Shown piece by piece: positions 1 through 10,861 of a DNA stretch of 64,000 nt; within the stretch, counting starts at the first letter, position 1; each line of letters begins with the position of its first letter. Both the position numbers and the translations under genes were made by a program. This stretch comes from Ilyonectria destructans (taxonomy: Eukaryota > Ascomycota > Sordariomycetes > Hypocreales > Nectriaceae): NCBI GenBank assembly GCA_020740775.1, contig JAHEWK010000011.1:2108001-2172000 (forward strand). Reading direction: 5' to 3'. Under the pieces are notes generated by a model. The model worked only from the letters and a program-made list of their open reading frames with translations, did no database searches and was not told where the DNA came from.

Positions 1-655
1 GTCCTTGTGATTGCCGACAAGGACGCCAACCCTGCCTTTGTTGCTTCGGATTTGCTCTCCCAGGCTGAGCACGGTGTCGATAGTCAGGTTATCCTCCTTG
101 CTATCGACCTCAATGAGGAACAGCTCCAAGCTATCGAAGATGAAGTTCACAAGCAGGCTATGGCCTTGCCTCGTGTCAATATCGTTCGCGGTGCTATCGC
201 CCACTCTGTTACTGTCTTGGTCAAGGACAGGGATGAGGCGATGCGCATCAGCAACGACTATGCCCCCGAGCACCTTATTCTGCAGATCAAGGATGCTGAG
301 AAGGTAGTGGACCAGGTGATGAATGCCGGCAGTGTCTTTGTTGGCCAGTGGACCCCTGAGAGTGTCGGAGACTACTCTGCTGGTGTCAACCACTCACTAC
401 GTAAGCTCTCCCACACCCCGGACAATCTCTCTGTAACATAGCTAACTCACCGTTTTTGTAGCTACCTATGGCTTTGCCAAGCAGTACTCTGGTGTTAACC
501 TGGGATCTTTCCAGAAGCACATCACTAGCTCTAACCTGACAGCCGAGGGCTTGAGGAATGTCGGTAGCGCTGTCATGCAACTAGCCAAGGTTGAGGAGCT
601 CGAGGCCCACAGGAGGGCGGTGGAGATCCGAATCAACTACCTGAACGGACAGTAG
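1..655 (+). CDS. HIS4: Histidinol dehydrogenase domain, C-terminal end of trifunctional HIS4 (5' truncated by window)
   Basis: Catalyses the last two steps of histidine synthesis, L-histidinol to L-histidine with two NAD+, in the cytosol; in fungi this domain is the C-terminal third of a trifunctional protein. Only the last 197 codons lie in the window (exons 1-400 and 462-655; intron 401-461). Visible HisD signatures are YAPEHLILQ, whose Glu-His pair matches the catalytic acid/base of bacterial HisD, ESVGDYSAG with a zinc-ligand Asp, TYGFAKQYSG, and a C-terminal AHRRAV whose His matches the last zinc ligand. Splicing gives NHSLPTYGF across the junction, exactly the family sequence. The fused HisI/HisE domains lie upstream of the window, so the trifunctional nature is inferred from fungal orthologues. 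Convergent with the lipin gene. Confidence 0.93.
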
Positions 656-1192
656 AGAGGATAACGGGGACAACGGCGTAGAAAATTCGAATTGTATTTT
701 GGACAGTTTTGCAGATCTTTGGAATAGACAGAGCAATAAAGTATTCAGTGCAGAGTCTGAATCATGAATTCCTCGTGGGTTTCAGGTTGTTACAGATAGG
801 ACACGCAGACAACAACGATGCTTGAAATGAGAGGTTGCCAGAATAACTGCTTTGGATACTCTGTTGAAGAAAGCCCTCAAAGTCTGATATTTAAAGCCTG
901 ATGCTAGATGTCAATGCTTTTTCTGTCTGTATCTGTGCAGCATACCATGATCGTTACAAATGCAATGGTAATCCCAACGCCACGCTATGTGTATACCCCT
1001 GATATCATAAACACACCTCCCCTTGCTCGTCCTTCGACTTCCAACCCAACTACCCGTCTTGATGTGAGTTGTTGAATCTCAATTGGTCATCGGACATCCA
1101 AACCGTTGAAACCCTTCCGAAACGCCTCTATGGTACGATGGGGGCGGCATAAGTAGCCTCATATGTGGTCCTCTACACATCCAGACTTAGCT
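656..1192. other. Intergenic, convergent 3' ends of HIS4 and PAH1
   Basis: 537 bp between two convergent stop codons. It should hold both polyadenylation regions. No reading frame, RNA gene or repeat that I can support. Confidence 0.6.
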
Positions 1193-3605
1193 TTATGATT
1201 GACGTTCCTTTTCCACAGAGAGACGACTAACCCCCGTTATGCGCTCAGCGGAGAAATCTTCAACAATCGATTTGCGTCTTGTGGAGGCTCCATCGGGCCG
1301 AGTGCTGTCCTCAAGCTCGGGGACAGGTTCCTCATTTTCGCCATCGTCGCTCGCTTCCTGGTGTTGCTGTGCATCCGCTTCTTCGAGGTCTTGTTTCATT
1401 GATGCGATCATTCGCTCCTCATCGGCGCTGCCGCTCAGCACACTCTCCGCCTCGACGAACTCGTCTATAGATGCGCGAGACATGTAGCTGTCGGCTAGGG
1501 CATCGTCTACCTCATCATCCTGTTCCTCCTCTTCATCATCGTACACACTGGCCGGGCCGTCTTCAACATCATCGTCCTCGTCCTCGCCTTCATCCTCACC
1601 GTCATCCTCGTCACTCTCACTTGCGGAGAAGTCGGCCATGGCGAGAGGGTCGTCTCTCCAGTACTTGAAGTCGGTATACTCCTCACCACCACCCTTAACC
1701 AACATGCTGACTGGAGGAAAATAATGATCCACAACCTCGTTAATGTTGACGTAGCTCATCTTGAGCTTGTTAAGACTCAGGAGGTCCAGGGATACTTCAG
1801 AATTGGTGTTGATGGTGAAGATGCGATTTCTGGGCACGTCCACAGTTCGGTACGAGATCTGGTCTGTAAATCGGTTGCCAAACCCAGCATAGAAGCAGGT
1901 CCGATCCGGCCCATACAGGTTGCGGATGTCTCGAAGAGTAGCCATCTTGAAGACCTGTGGCTTGCGCAGGTAGACCTCACGTCTCAAAGCCGCCATGGTT
2001 CGGTCGGGAGAGAGAATTGTCGGGCCAGGGGGCATCTTGCAACCCTCCTGAACGATGTTGGCGAGGTACGCTCTCGTGTTATCTGACTGGCCGACGGATC
2101 GACTTGTCAGATACATGATGTTGTAGCCATTGGCAATGATATCGCAGTAGAGCTTGGCGATGCCTGAATGGGTCCAGTCGCGCCCGATCATGTTCAGAAC
2201 ATGACCCAAGGCATCTGATTTTGTGATGGTGCCGTCAATGTCAGAGATGACTACGGGAGTTTCATGTTTCCAGAGGAACATTTTTGCCGAGCAAGTAGCT
2301 CGGTTGACGGTGAAGCTCATATTGTTCTCTCCCGGTTGAAGTTCCAGATCCTTGAGCTGCTGACTAGTCAGCCGGAGGGTTTTGGCGTAGTTCCTGTTAG
2401 GATCTCCTGCATGGCCCGAAGAGCCGGGAGGAGTCCGGGGAGGTGTTTGCATGTCCATAGGACCAGCATCCGACTCGGACCGACGATGCGAAGGTAGAAG
2501 AGGCATCGTGGTGATGTCGCTGCTGTCGCTCTGGTAGCCAGGGTCTGAAGCAGCATCGGCCGCCACGGTATGTCGGTGGGACTGCAGAGACGACTCGATT
2601 GTCTTGTTCATGGCGGCTTGCTTGGCCCTCTCGCTGCTGTAGATCCACAGGTTGCCCTGCTCATCGAAGCCAAATAGAGCTCCAATGTCGTAGTTGCCAT
2701 CGAGCTCCTCGGAGAGGATCTTTCGGGCAAGAATCTCTGCTCGAAGGATGTCCTCATCGTTGTTCTTGAAATTCGACATATCCAACATAAGATCTCCGTT
2801 CTCAGTCACCTCGCTCGGGATGTTGGCAGCGGACAGCTCTCGGGAGAGAGCTGTGGCACGCTCAATTGCCTCCCTTGTGGCAAGAGGTGGAGGACTGTGG
2901 GACCTCTCGGAATCATCTGGGCTCTCACCGGTAGCAGAGCCCTCGCCTTCACGGGTCTGCGCTCGGGCGGATTGTCGTAGGATGTCATCGCTGTGTGGTC
3001 GTTGGATGGTCGAGGTCCAGTCGCCGGAGGAGGGTCGGGAGCTCACTTGGCCGGGAGAGCGGGAGACTGGGGTGATCATGCCTGGGCCGAATGTTAGCTT
3101 GGGGTCCGTAGATTTCAAAGATTCCATGGGGGGAAGTAGGCATACCATTCTCATCGCGTTGGGTGTACAGGATCGCAGGCGGCGGGCGACGAGGCTTCAA
3201 GCCGTCTCCATCAAGATCGAGGAGTTCAGGTTCCTGCAAGCCTGGCGGGGATTGCTCGGGATTGAGAGGCGGACTGCTCGCTGGGCTGGAGGCGGGGGAG
3301 ACGAGAGGAGAAGTCTGGAGCGACTGTGGGATGTTGTCTGTGGTTTCGAAGACGAAGAAGGCCTCGCCACCTTCGCCGAGTTTCATGGAATAGGGCTGCT
3401 TGGCGCCATTGACGTGGAACTCGACCTTTTTGTCCGAGGGTCGCAGGAGCGAGAACTTGCCGAAGCGGACGTGGAAAGGAGAGCAGGAGAGGGAGCCATC
3501 GTCCTGCTCGACGACAATCACATCGATGGCGCCGCTAAGGGTGGCCGGGTTGATGGAGTTCCATGCTGTCGAGACCGAATCGCTCAGGTTGCGCACGTAT
3601 TGCAT
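1193..3605 (-). CDS. PAH1: Lipin-type phosphatidate phosphatase (Pah1/Smp2/Ned1)
   Basis: Mg2+-dependent dephosphorylation of phosphatidate to diacylglycerol; it sets the balance of phospholipid and triacylglycerol synthesis and the extent of the nuclear envelope/ER. Two exons, 3605-3146 and 3081-1193, with a 64-bp intron, give 782 residues. The N-LIP domain starts at residue 1 (MQYVRNLSDSVSTAWNSINP) and includes the membrane-binding amphipathic helix. A disordered Ser/Pro-rich linker follows. The HAD catalytic domain carries the DxDGT motif SDIDGTITKSD near residue 434. Downstream, FKYWRDDPL holds the Trp conserved in fungal lipins, followed by a long Asp/Glu tail which in yeast recruits the Nem1-Spo7 phosphatase. 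The start at 3605 is the canonical lipin start. A perfect CRE lies 167 bp upstream. Confidence 0.97.
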
Positions 3606-6600
3606 TTTGCGCAGCGGCGAGTTGGCGAATGTTGCGGAGGAGGAGGCGAAGGGGGAGGAGGAGGAGGAGAAGGAGGGTGGGAGGTCGTAGGAGGAAGGAC
3701 GATGACGATGCTTCGACGGAAGAACGGCTGGTGCGATGGAAAACTTAAAGCCTTAAAGCGAGCCGGGACGTTGACGTCAAGACAACGGCAGCGACCAGAA
3801 CGGCGACAACGACAAAGCCAACGACAAGCAACTCAAACGCAACAAAGATAACGAGAGGAAGTGCGGCCGGGAAGAAAATGTCAGCCGACGCAGAAGGCTG
3901 GGGTAAGCGGGCTGCAGCAGTTGGGAATGGGGAAGCCAGTGGGCGAGTAGAGCGAGCGCGAGAGGGCGGCGGATTGTTGGGGAACGACACGACGTTTGGG
4001 GAGGCGAGTTCAGCGCAAGGCAACCTGGAACGGCACGGCCATAAACAGCTGACGAACAGGCGGCGAAGACAGGGCAACGATCCTAATTACAGTACAAGAG
4101 CGGTACAGCACAAGGGAAGCACGGCGCGCGTTTCGTTTCCCCTCTTTGCTGTTGCCGTCGGAAAATCGACAGAACGGGAGCGGCCAGTCGCTGGGCAGGA
4201 TGAAGCAACGAGTACAGGACTGACGGTGTACGGTGTAAGAGAGCGAGCGACTGTCCGGGGCGCTTCCGACTAGGGCCTCTCTATGGAGCCTCTGCATGTG
4301 CTGCGTACCTAGGACGCAGTGGGTTGGTGGGCGGTGGGCAGTGGAAAGTCGGCTGGCTGGGGCAACAGTGGGCTGGGGACAGCGGGTTGGGAGGGGACGT
4401 GCCGCCTACTGGCCCAACATTGAGACAAAACGAGAGGCTTTTGACATGGATCATTTCGGAACCGCATGACACTGACAAGTGGACAACCCAGACAATCAAG
4501 TCAACCTGGACAACCCAGACCAGCCTGGCCCAGATCAGTCACCTCACATCTCTTCTCCGCAGCTCTGGACGACCGGGGTCCTATTGGAAGCTGGTCCCTT
4601 TCAGCCATGGTTTGTTCCATCGTGACAAAACCTCTGCGTCACGAGGAACCCCACGCCGTCTGTGAAGTTCAACAGACTCAGTCCGCAAAAAGAGATAGAC
4701 AACCCTCATATGTCAACCCTTTCCGGTTTCCACTAATCCCTTATTAATCCTGCGTCTAAATAACACTCAACAAGTTGAGAAGAAAAAATATTCAAAGTGG
4801 CGGTCTCCCACGTGTGTGATGACAGACGCGCCGACTAGTCCCCGAGGTGAGAGAGAGTGCATGGGTGAACTAGCCGCGGCTCATGGTGTGCATCATGTGC
4901 TTCCTACCGTCATCCTTCAACAAGGCAGAGCGATCACTTTTGACAATACTCCGTAGTTAGTGCAAGATTCGCCGCTTCTCTCTTTTTACGGAACCTAGCT
5001 TAGCCCTGAAAACCCAGTCAGCTGTCCGAAGCCTTGATGTCATGGCCTTGGCCCTGTCGGGCAATAGTCCAGGTACTCTCTGATTTAAATGCCGGCATCC
5101 GGCTTTGAATCTGATATTTGCATCTTGACACCAAAAGTGAGGCGGCAAAATGCCCTTGTCTAGGATCGTATTCGTGTATTCCAACCATTGGTTCTTCTCT
5201 GTCATCTGTGGTTGTGGTTGCGCTTGCTCATGGGACCCTGAATCATCCAATGCCCACCCCCATGCGGCCTACCTACGCTCTTCGGCATCCGGGAATGGGG
5301 CTGCCATGGAGTTATGCCATTGATGTCTCACATGTTTGGCATCCAATCCCATGTTTTGGCATGGGCGCTGATTCGGTCTGTCGCCAATAGAGATGAGACC
5401 GCGACGAATCCCAAGTCGGGCATCCAAGCGCATGGTGTCCGGTGGAAGCCGGAGGCGAGACGCGGGCACTAACGTGAGGCGATCCCCGGCTTTGGCTGAG
5501 CTGGACACGGGCGAGATCTTGGATGCTCCCTGTGTGGTTGACGAGGTGGCGGGATATTTCTCCGGCATGCAGCTGGATTTCCGCTGTGGTGACGACGATA
5601 TCTGGTGGAGAGACAGACAGCCCTGGACCATGGATCAAGCCCACATAGCCCGTATGGACATTTCCACGCCTCTTCTATTTCCATTTCCATGGCCCATTCC
5701 CATTTCTAGACTTACCTAACTACGTAACCGACCTACGTATGACGGAGAGATCCTCTCCATACCCCACTTTTATTAATGCTTTCAGGATCACACCAAGGCC
5801 GCTGGTCTCAAACTTTTTGTCTGGTATCCCTGGTGTTTGTGGTCGTGTTCCACGGTAGCGAACCGCCCCAAACCACTGAGCGACACTTTCGGTCAAGCCC
5901 GATCCCTAGGCGCGGTGGATGCCGGAAAGAGGCTCTATTACCGGCGCTGAAAATATCAAGAGGCGTGGCGGCAAAAACCCAAACACTCGGTGCAGTGAAT
6001 CAATTTTCAGGAACCCATCCTGCAAATGCAGCGTTATAGTTCTAGAGTCTCCGGCGCCATGGGTCGGCCTCGTCACGAAGACGTCGTCTTACGTTGTACC
6101 CTCTAAAGCGGCGAGAATCCGAAAGGCGGGCCCTCACTGGCTATGCTTGCTCTGCGTACCGCTCAGGGTCGCCGCAAACATCATCACGCACTGAAGTCTC
6201 CCGCTCCCGTCCACTAGGCGTGCGCCTCACGCCATTGCAAATGCACTTCCAGATGCAAGCCATCAAGTTACTTTTGCCCTGCCCCGGCTTTCCACGTTGC
6301 TTGTACATCTGGCAGCAGGTAATCGGAATTAGCTCGCACTCCATGAAATGACTTGCCAGCGCACTCAATGCGCGCACGTCCTGGTCAACCTGTTCACTGG
6401 TTGTCAAAGCGCAGCGTGATGCGATCAGCGCAGAAGAACGAATAGGAACGTATGTCTTGCCCCAGAACCACTGTCGCACAGTGCACACAACACGGCGACA
6501 GCGTTCCATTCCCCAGCACCCGGCGCCGCGCCACTGCAGCCCAGCGCATCCAGACCGGCATCACAGCGCCTCACACAGTGTTGGCCGTCTACCCTGCCAC

Positions 6601-6793
6601 TGAAACCTGCCCTCGTTCCCCCGATCACCCGCCAATCGACTCCCGAGATTTACTGGGGAAAGAGCACGTCCGGCCTGAAGCTCGTACTCCACGCCTTTTT
6701 TCTGCCATCTGCCGACAGACTCCCATCCCACACGACACGACGCCTGGGTCCGTCCTGAAGCATTTTCTACCAGGCCGGGATCGCGCTGAGAAC
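3606..6793. other. 3.2-kb divergent gene-free interval (PAH1 / FN3 gene)
   Basis: Separates two divergent starts. The PAH1-proximal part (to about 4,300) is purine-rich on the plus strand, so pyrimidine-rich on the sense strand of PAH1, as in fungal promoters. The remainder is mixed sequence with short TACCTA/TACGTA-rich patches near 5,268 and 5,711. Open frames here, the longest about 130 codons, have no domain, no codon bias and no splice context. I see no tRNA or repeat family. Confidence 0.5.
3772..3779. promoter_or_regulatory. Perfect ATF/CREB (CRE) palindrome in PAH1 promoter
   Basis: TGACGTCA, the full 8-bp CRE, 167 bp upstream of the PAH1 start codon. Fungal bZIP factors of the Atf1/CRE family bind this core; occupancy here is inference. 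Confidence 0.4.
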
Positions 6794-9700
6794 ATGTCAT
6801 GGGAGTTGCCCGTCTTGACCTCTCTCATCCTCAGCGTCCTCGGGTTCTGGTGGGTCTATAACCCGCACTCGAGCTACCAGAAGGCTCTCGTCTACGCTGT
6901 CGTCTGCGGCCTCACTCTGCTCCTCGACCCTCGCCGATTGCTGCTGCACATGTCCGTGTCCCCCATTGGCCTGGACACATTGCTCGACCTCCGTCCCCAT
7001 GTCCTGCTCATCCATAACTTCAAAATGGTCTTGACGCTCGGCGCCGTTGTCTGGTGAGTTGCCGATTGCTACCCCTCTCATACGACTTGATTCCGCCTCT
7101 GCCGAATGTTGATTCCCCTCCCTTCGCCCTTCGGCCGCTGACCGCGCTCTTTTTAGGCTGCTGCATCGCTCATGGCAGACGTTATGGAAACCTGTCCCCG
7201 ACCTCATCAATATCCTCGGGGTAGATGTCCCTGAATCCCCCGACGTATCGCTTGCTGGCATTCGAGCCGATGCTGCCACTCTCAGCTGGTCCCACCCTCC
7301 CAGCAATCGTCCTGTGCAAAAATACTCCATACAAGTGAATGGTGTTCATGGTTAGTTGCCTAAATCGCGATTTTTGCAAGCCCGAGGAGCCCGGAATATC
7401 CGAGTGCAACGCTGACAATGCTCATCACAGTGGGTGACTCGCCGGGTAATGAAGTTGCGATTACAGTTACTGGCTTGAAACCGGACCACTTCTACAACAT
7501 AAGGGTGGTTGCCGTGGGTCCAAACAACTTCCAGGCAGGCAGTCCAGTCCTCCGCTTGCGGACTTTCGGAAAGGATGGAAAACCTCAACTCGGGAACTCG
7601 AGACTGCCGACCAGTTTCGCTAAAAACGATCACCCTCGCAACAAGTCCGACGATGACAACGATGACACCGATTTGAATAGACCTTCCGTTCCAACTGTCG
7701 AGGCGGCGCCGGTCCTCGATGGCAATGCCGCGCCCACATCCGATATCACGAGTGCCGCCACTGGTCAACGCCGAAACACGATAAATCGACGACAACACTC
7801 GCCCTCAGTGGCTAGCACGGAACACCCTCAGATCAAGCCCCCTGGCACCGATGGCCCGGAAATGTCTTTAGAAGAGTTGAACAATAAATTTGAAGGCATT
7901 CGAAAGGAGATCGACGATACTCTATCGCAATGTGGCAAGGACGAGGCCGAGTTTCAGCAACAAGAAGAGGAGTTGAAGAGAGAGAAAGATCGCAAGAGAC
8001 AGGCCCTCAAGGAGAAGGAAGAGCAGACGACGCAACTCAAAGCCTCGGTCCGCAGTACGATGGAACAGATGCGTGGTAGCGAAAAAGAACGTGCTAAGAA
8101 GGAGCAACAGCTGAAGGACAAGGAGACTAGGAAATCCAAGGTCCGAGACAGCATTGCCAAACTTGAAAACGACATTGAACGGATGAAAAAGGATCGGGCT
8201 GGATTTGAGACGCAGAAAACCGAGTTGGAGCAAAAGCGCGATTGCGACGTTGATAAGCTCGATGAGATTAACCAAGACCTCCAAGAAAAGTGTGCTGAGC
8301 TGGAGGCGGAGCTGAAGGAGAAGGGAAAACAGCTCCAGGATCTCAAAGCCGCGCGCGAGCAACTCCCAGGCGGAGATGACGAACAGTGGAAGGAACACGA
8401 TACCCTGGTCCGCCGAGATTGGGAGGCTAGGAGGAAGGAACTACATAACCAGTTGGTTGCAGAAACGAAAAAGGGGCATCATTTCGACCAGCATATTAGG
8501 GTACTCGGCGAACAACTGAGCATCCAACATCAATCAGGTCTTGCCTTTTACAACCAAGCAGATGCTTCCCTCGAGTTCGAACCCTCAACCCAAGTCAACA
8601 AGCGACATAGTGGGAACAGTAACTCCCTCAATCTCTCACCTCCTCCGACTCAACTCGCCATCCCGGAAAGCCACTTCTTGGCGTCCTCAGGTCTCACTCG
8701 CTCCGGGTTTGCACCTGGGCCCTTCATGGATTTGGCTGCTGATGGTCCCGATGATCATCAGACTGAAGCCGAAATGAGAGCCGCTGGCGGTCCGTTGAGT
8801 CCAACTGCGCATTCTCTGCTTCCGTCTGGTATCTTTGATGATACATTTGAGGTACCCGACCCAGGGGTACACCACAGCTCGTTTTTGCCTGAAGCCATCA
8901 CTGCTGGAGACGATGAGCATATGTCGCCAGCCTCGTCCAGCCATTCCCTCAGTCTTTTCTCAAGCCCTCAGGGTTCCTCACATAACCTGCCGTTTCCACA
9001 GTATACTGATGGTGAGATGCACACGCTCCAACTCAGCACGTCGCCAGCCGCAACCACATTGGCAGGTCATCGACTCACTAGTCTTTTGTCTACTTTCCAG
9101 CGCAATCGAGCACCTAAGATCCCCGACGAGAGTGGAATACCAATTGGTACACTCAAAGCAGGGCAGAGTCAGTCGTTTCCCCGCGGCACGGATGAGCACG
9201 AGCCGTTTGGTAATAAACGCCGGCTCAGTTTTTCTTGGATGAATCGTCACTCAACGGGTGAAGGAACTCGAACAAGCGCTATGTCATCGAGGCCATTTTC
9301 CGCACGCCGATTGAACCCCTTCACAAGCTCTGCCGGTGCCCTTCTCCCCGAGAGAGATGCGGAACATTCTCGACCTGCATCGATTTCATCGACTGATCTC
9401 CCGCGGCCGTCGACCGATAGTGGCTCAATTTGGGGAGCCCCTGGAGAGATCTCCATGCTCTCGCAAAACCGCCTCTGGTCCCCTCCGAACGAAGGACGAT
9501 GGCAATCACGAAATCCGTCTCGTCGCCCATCGATTCATGGATCCCCTTCAGCATTGGAAACGACACTTGCATCTGCCGAAGACGAGATCTTGGATGAGGA
9601 TGACTTGCTCGACCCTCAAACTTCGCCTAGCCAGGTTGGTGTCATCGGTTCCCGTCCTCCCAGCCATAGAGCCTCAATGAGTCAACGTCTAAACCCTGCT

Positions 9701-10390
9701 GCGCCAACCTTTATGGCCCACATTTTCGGCAAGGACAGGGAGAAGGACCCCAACCCTGAGAGAGAGAAGGGCAAGGGCAAAGAGAAGGAGCGACATCGAG
9801 ACAAGTCCAAAGAGGGGAGGAAAGTTAAGGAGCTTTCTGCTCCTTCCATTGAGTTCCACAGCACTCTTGATGATTCCCCCTCAGACTCCCGGATATCTAG
9901 AGATGGACATTCCGTGCATACTCTGGTATCAGTATCAGAGTCCCATGAGTCTCTGAACCTTGACACGACAGCCTCCAACTCGACCACGGATATGACTCCC
10001 TCAAGCTACAAGGACCCCGAGAATGTTGTTAAGAAACTGTTCCGTAAGGGGAGCTCTAGCAAGTTCAGCTTGTCATCCAGGTTGGGTAAGGACTCGGGAC
10101 TCTTTAAGAAGGGACCAGGCAGTGCAACCTACTCCGAGAAGAACCTATCGGCAGAACATCGCTCTAGCATCGGCGACTTGGACGACCTGGGTGAGGATGT
10201 CTCCCAAATGGGTCGCAGCTTTGACAGCATGACAAGCAGTCCTTCGCTAGGCGCGACAAGTTCTCGGAGCAAGGAGACCAAGGAGGGCCGAATGGGCACC
10301 TGGCGATTCTCGATGAAGAAGAAGGGCAAGGATGCACCGGCCAAGGAGAAGGAGAGCTTGGACATTGACAGGGCAGCGGAAGGGGAATAG
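6794..10390 (+). CDS. N-terminal membrane, fibronectin type III and coiled-coil protein
   Basis: Function unknown; fungal orthologues are usually named only for the FN3 domain. Three exons (6794-7053, 7157-7350, 7431-10390) give 1,137 residues. The N-terminus holds hydrophobic stretches: LPVLTSLILSVLGFWWVY, then ALVYAVVCGLTLLL, and a third that spans the first intron (LTLGAVVWLLH). One FN3 domain follows at about 112-195 (core LSW... and VTGLKPDHFYNIRVVAVG). A charged Lys/Glu coiled coil runs from about 298 to 475. The last 650 residues are Ser/Pro-rich and disordered, with basic Lys-rich patches (EREKGKGKEKERHRDKSKEG). This suggests a membrane-anchored scaffold with a long cytosolic tail, which is inference. 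The first two introns interrupt the membrane and FN3 region, so the third exon alone would miss both. Confidence 0.88.
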
Positions 10391-10861
10391 ATGGAAATGG
10401 CCGAGGAAAGGCATGTAGCGAAGCGTGATAGCATATGGTGGTAACTGGTTAAGTCAGCGAATACAAAGCATTTGTATCAACCGTTTGTCCGTGTCTCTGT
10501 TGTCAACTTCTGAAGTGGTATCTCTTTCCATTTGGAACGCAAAATGTAATTTGTATGGAGTGCTTATGATATTTTGTACAAGTGAGATAGCTAGGTACCT
10601 ACCTAGTAGGTAAGGTACCTTGGGTATTTTTCTCGTTCACAAGTCAACTAATAAGCTCACTAGATGTTCAGGGGAGTCCTCTCAGCCTCCCCCGTACTAG
10701 TTGGCACCAAGGAGGAGGGCCCACTTTTAAGGCATCATGACAGTTGACACGTGCTGGAGGGCGACGAGCTTCAAGCTTCAAGTTCGAGCATCAAAGCCAA
10801 AGCCAACGACTCCTCCGATTGAAGCTCCAGAGACTGCAATTTCGCAGGAAATCGTCTCAAG
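10391..10861. other. Intergenic, FN3 gene 3' end / VPS53 promoter
   Basis: 471 bp holding the 3' end of the upstream gene and the promoter of VPS53. It contains the inverted repeat described separately at 10,593-10,620; otherwise nothing supportable. Confidence 0.5.
10593..10620. repeat. Near-perfect inverted repeat built from AGGTACCTACCTA
   Basis: The arm AGGTACCTACCTA (10593-10605) is followed, after one G, by its reverse complement with one inserted A (10607-10620). The flanking AGGTACCT octamers are themselves palindromes. It lies in the 3' region of the FN3 gene. Related TACCTA/GGTACC clusters occur in other intergenic stretches of the window. Confidence 0.7.

Noticed and set aside
2694..3851. 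Plus-strand frame of 385 codons opposite PAH1
   Set aside because: Antisense shadow of the lipin gene; the opposite strand carries all lipin motifs.
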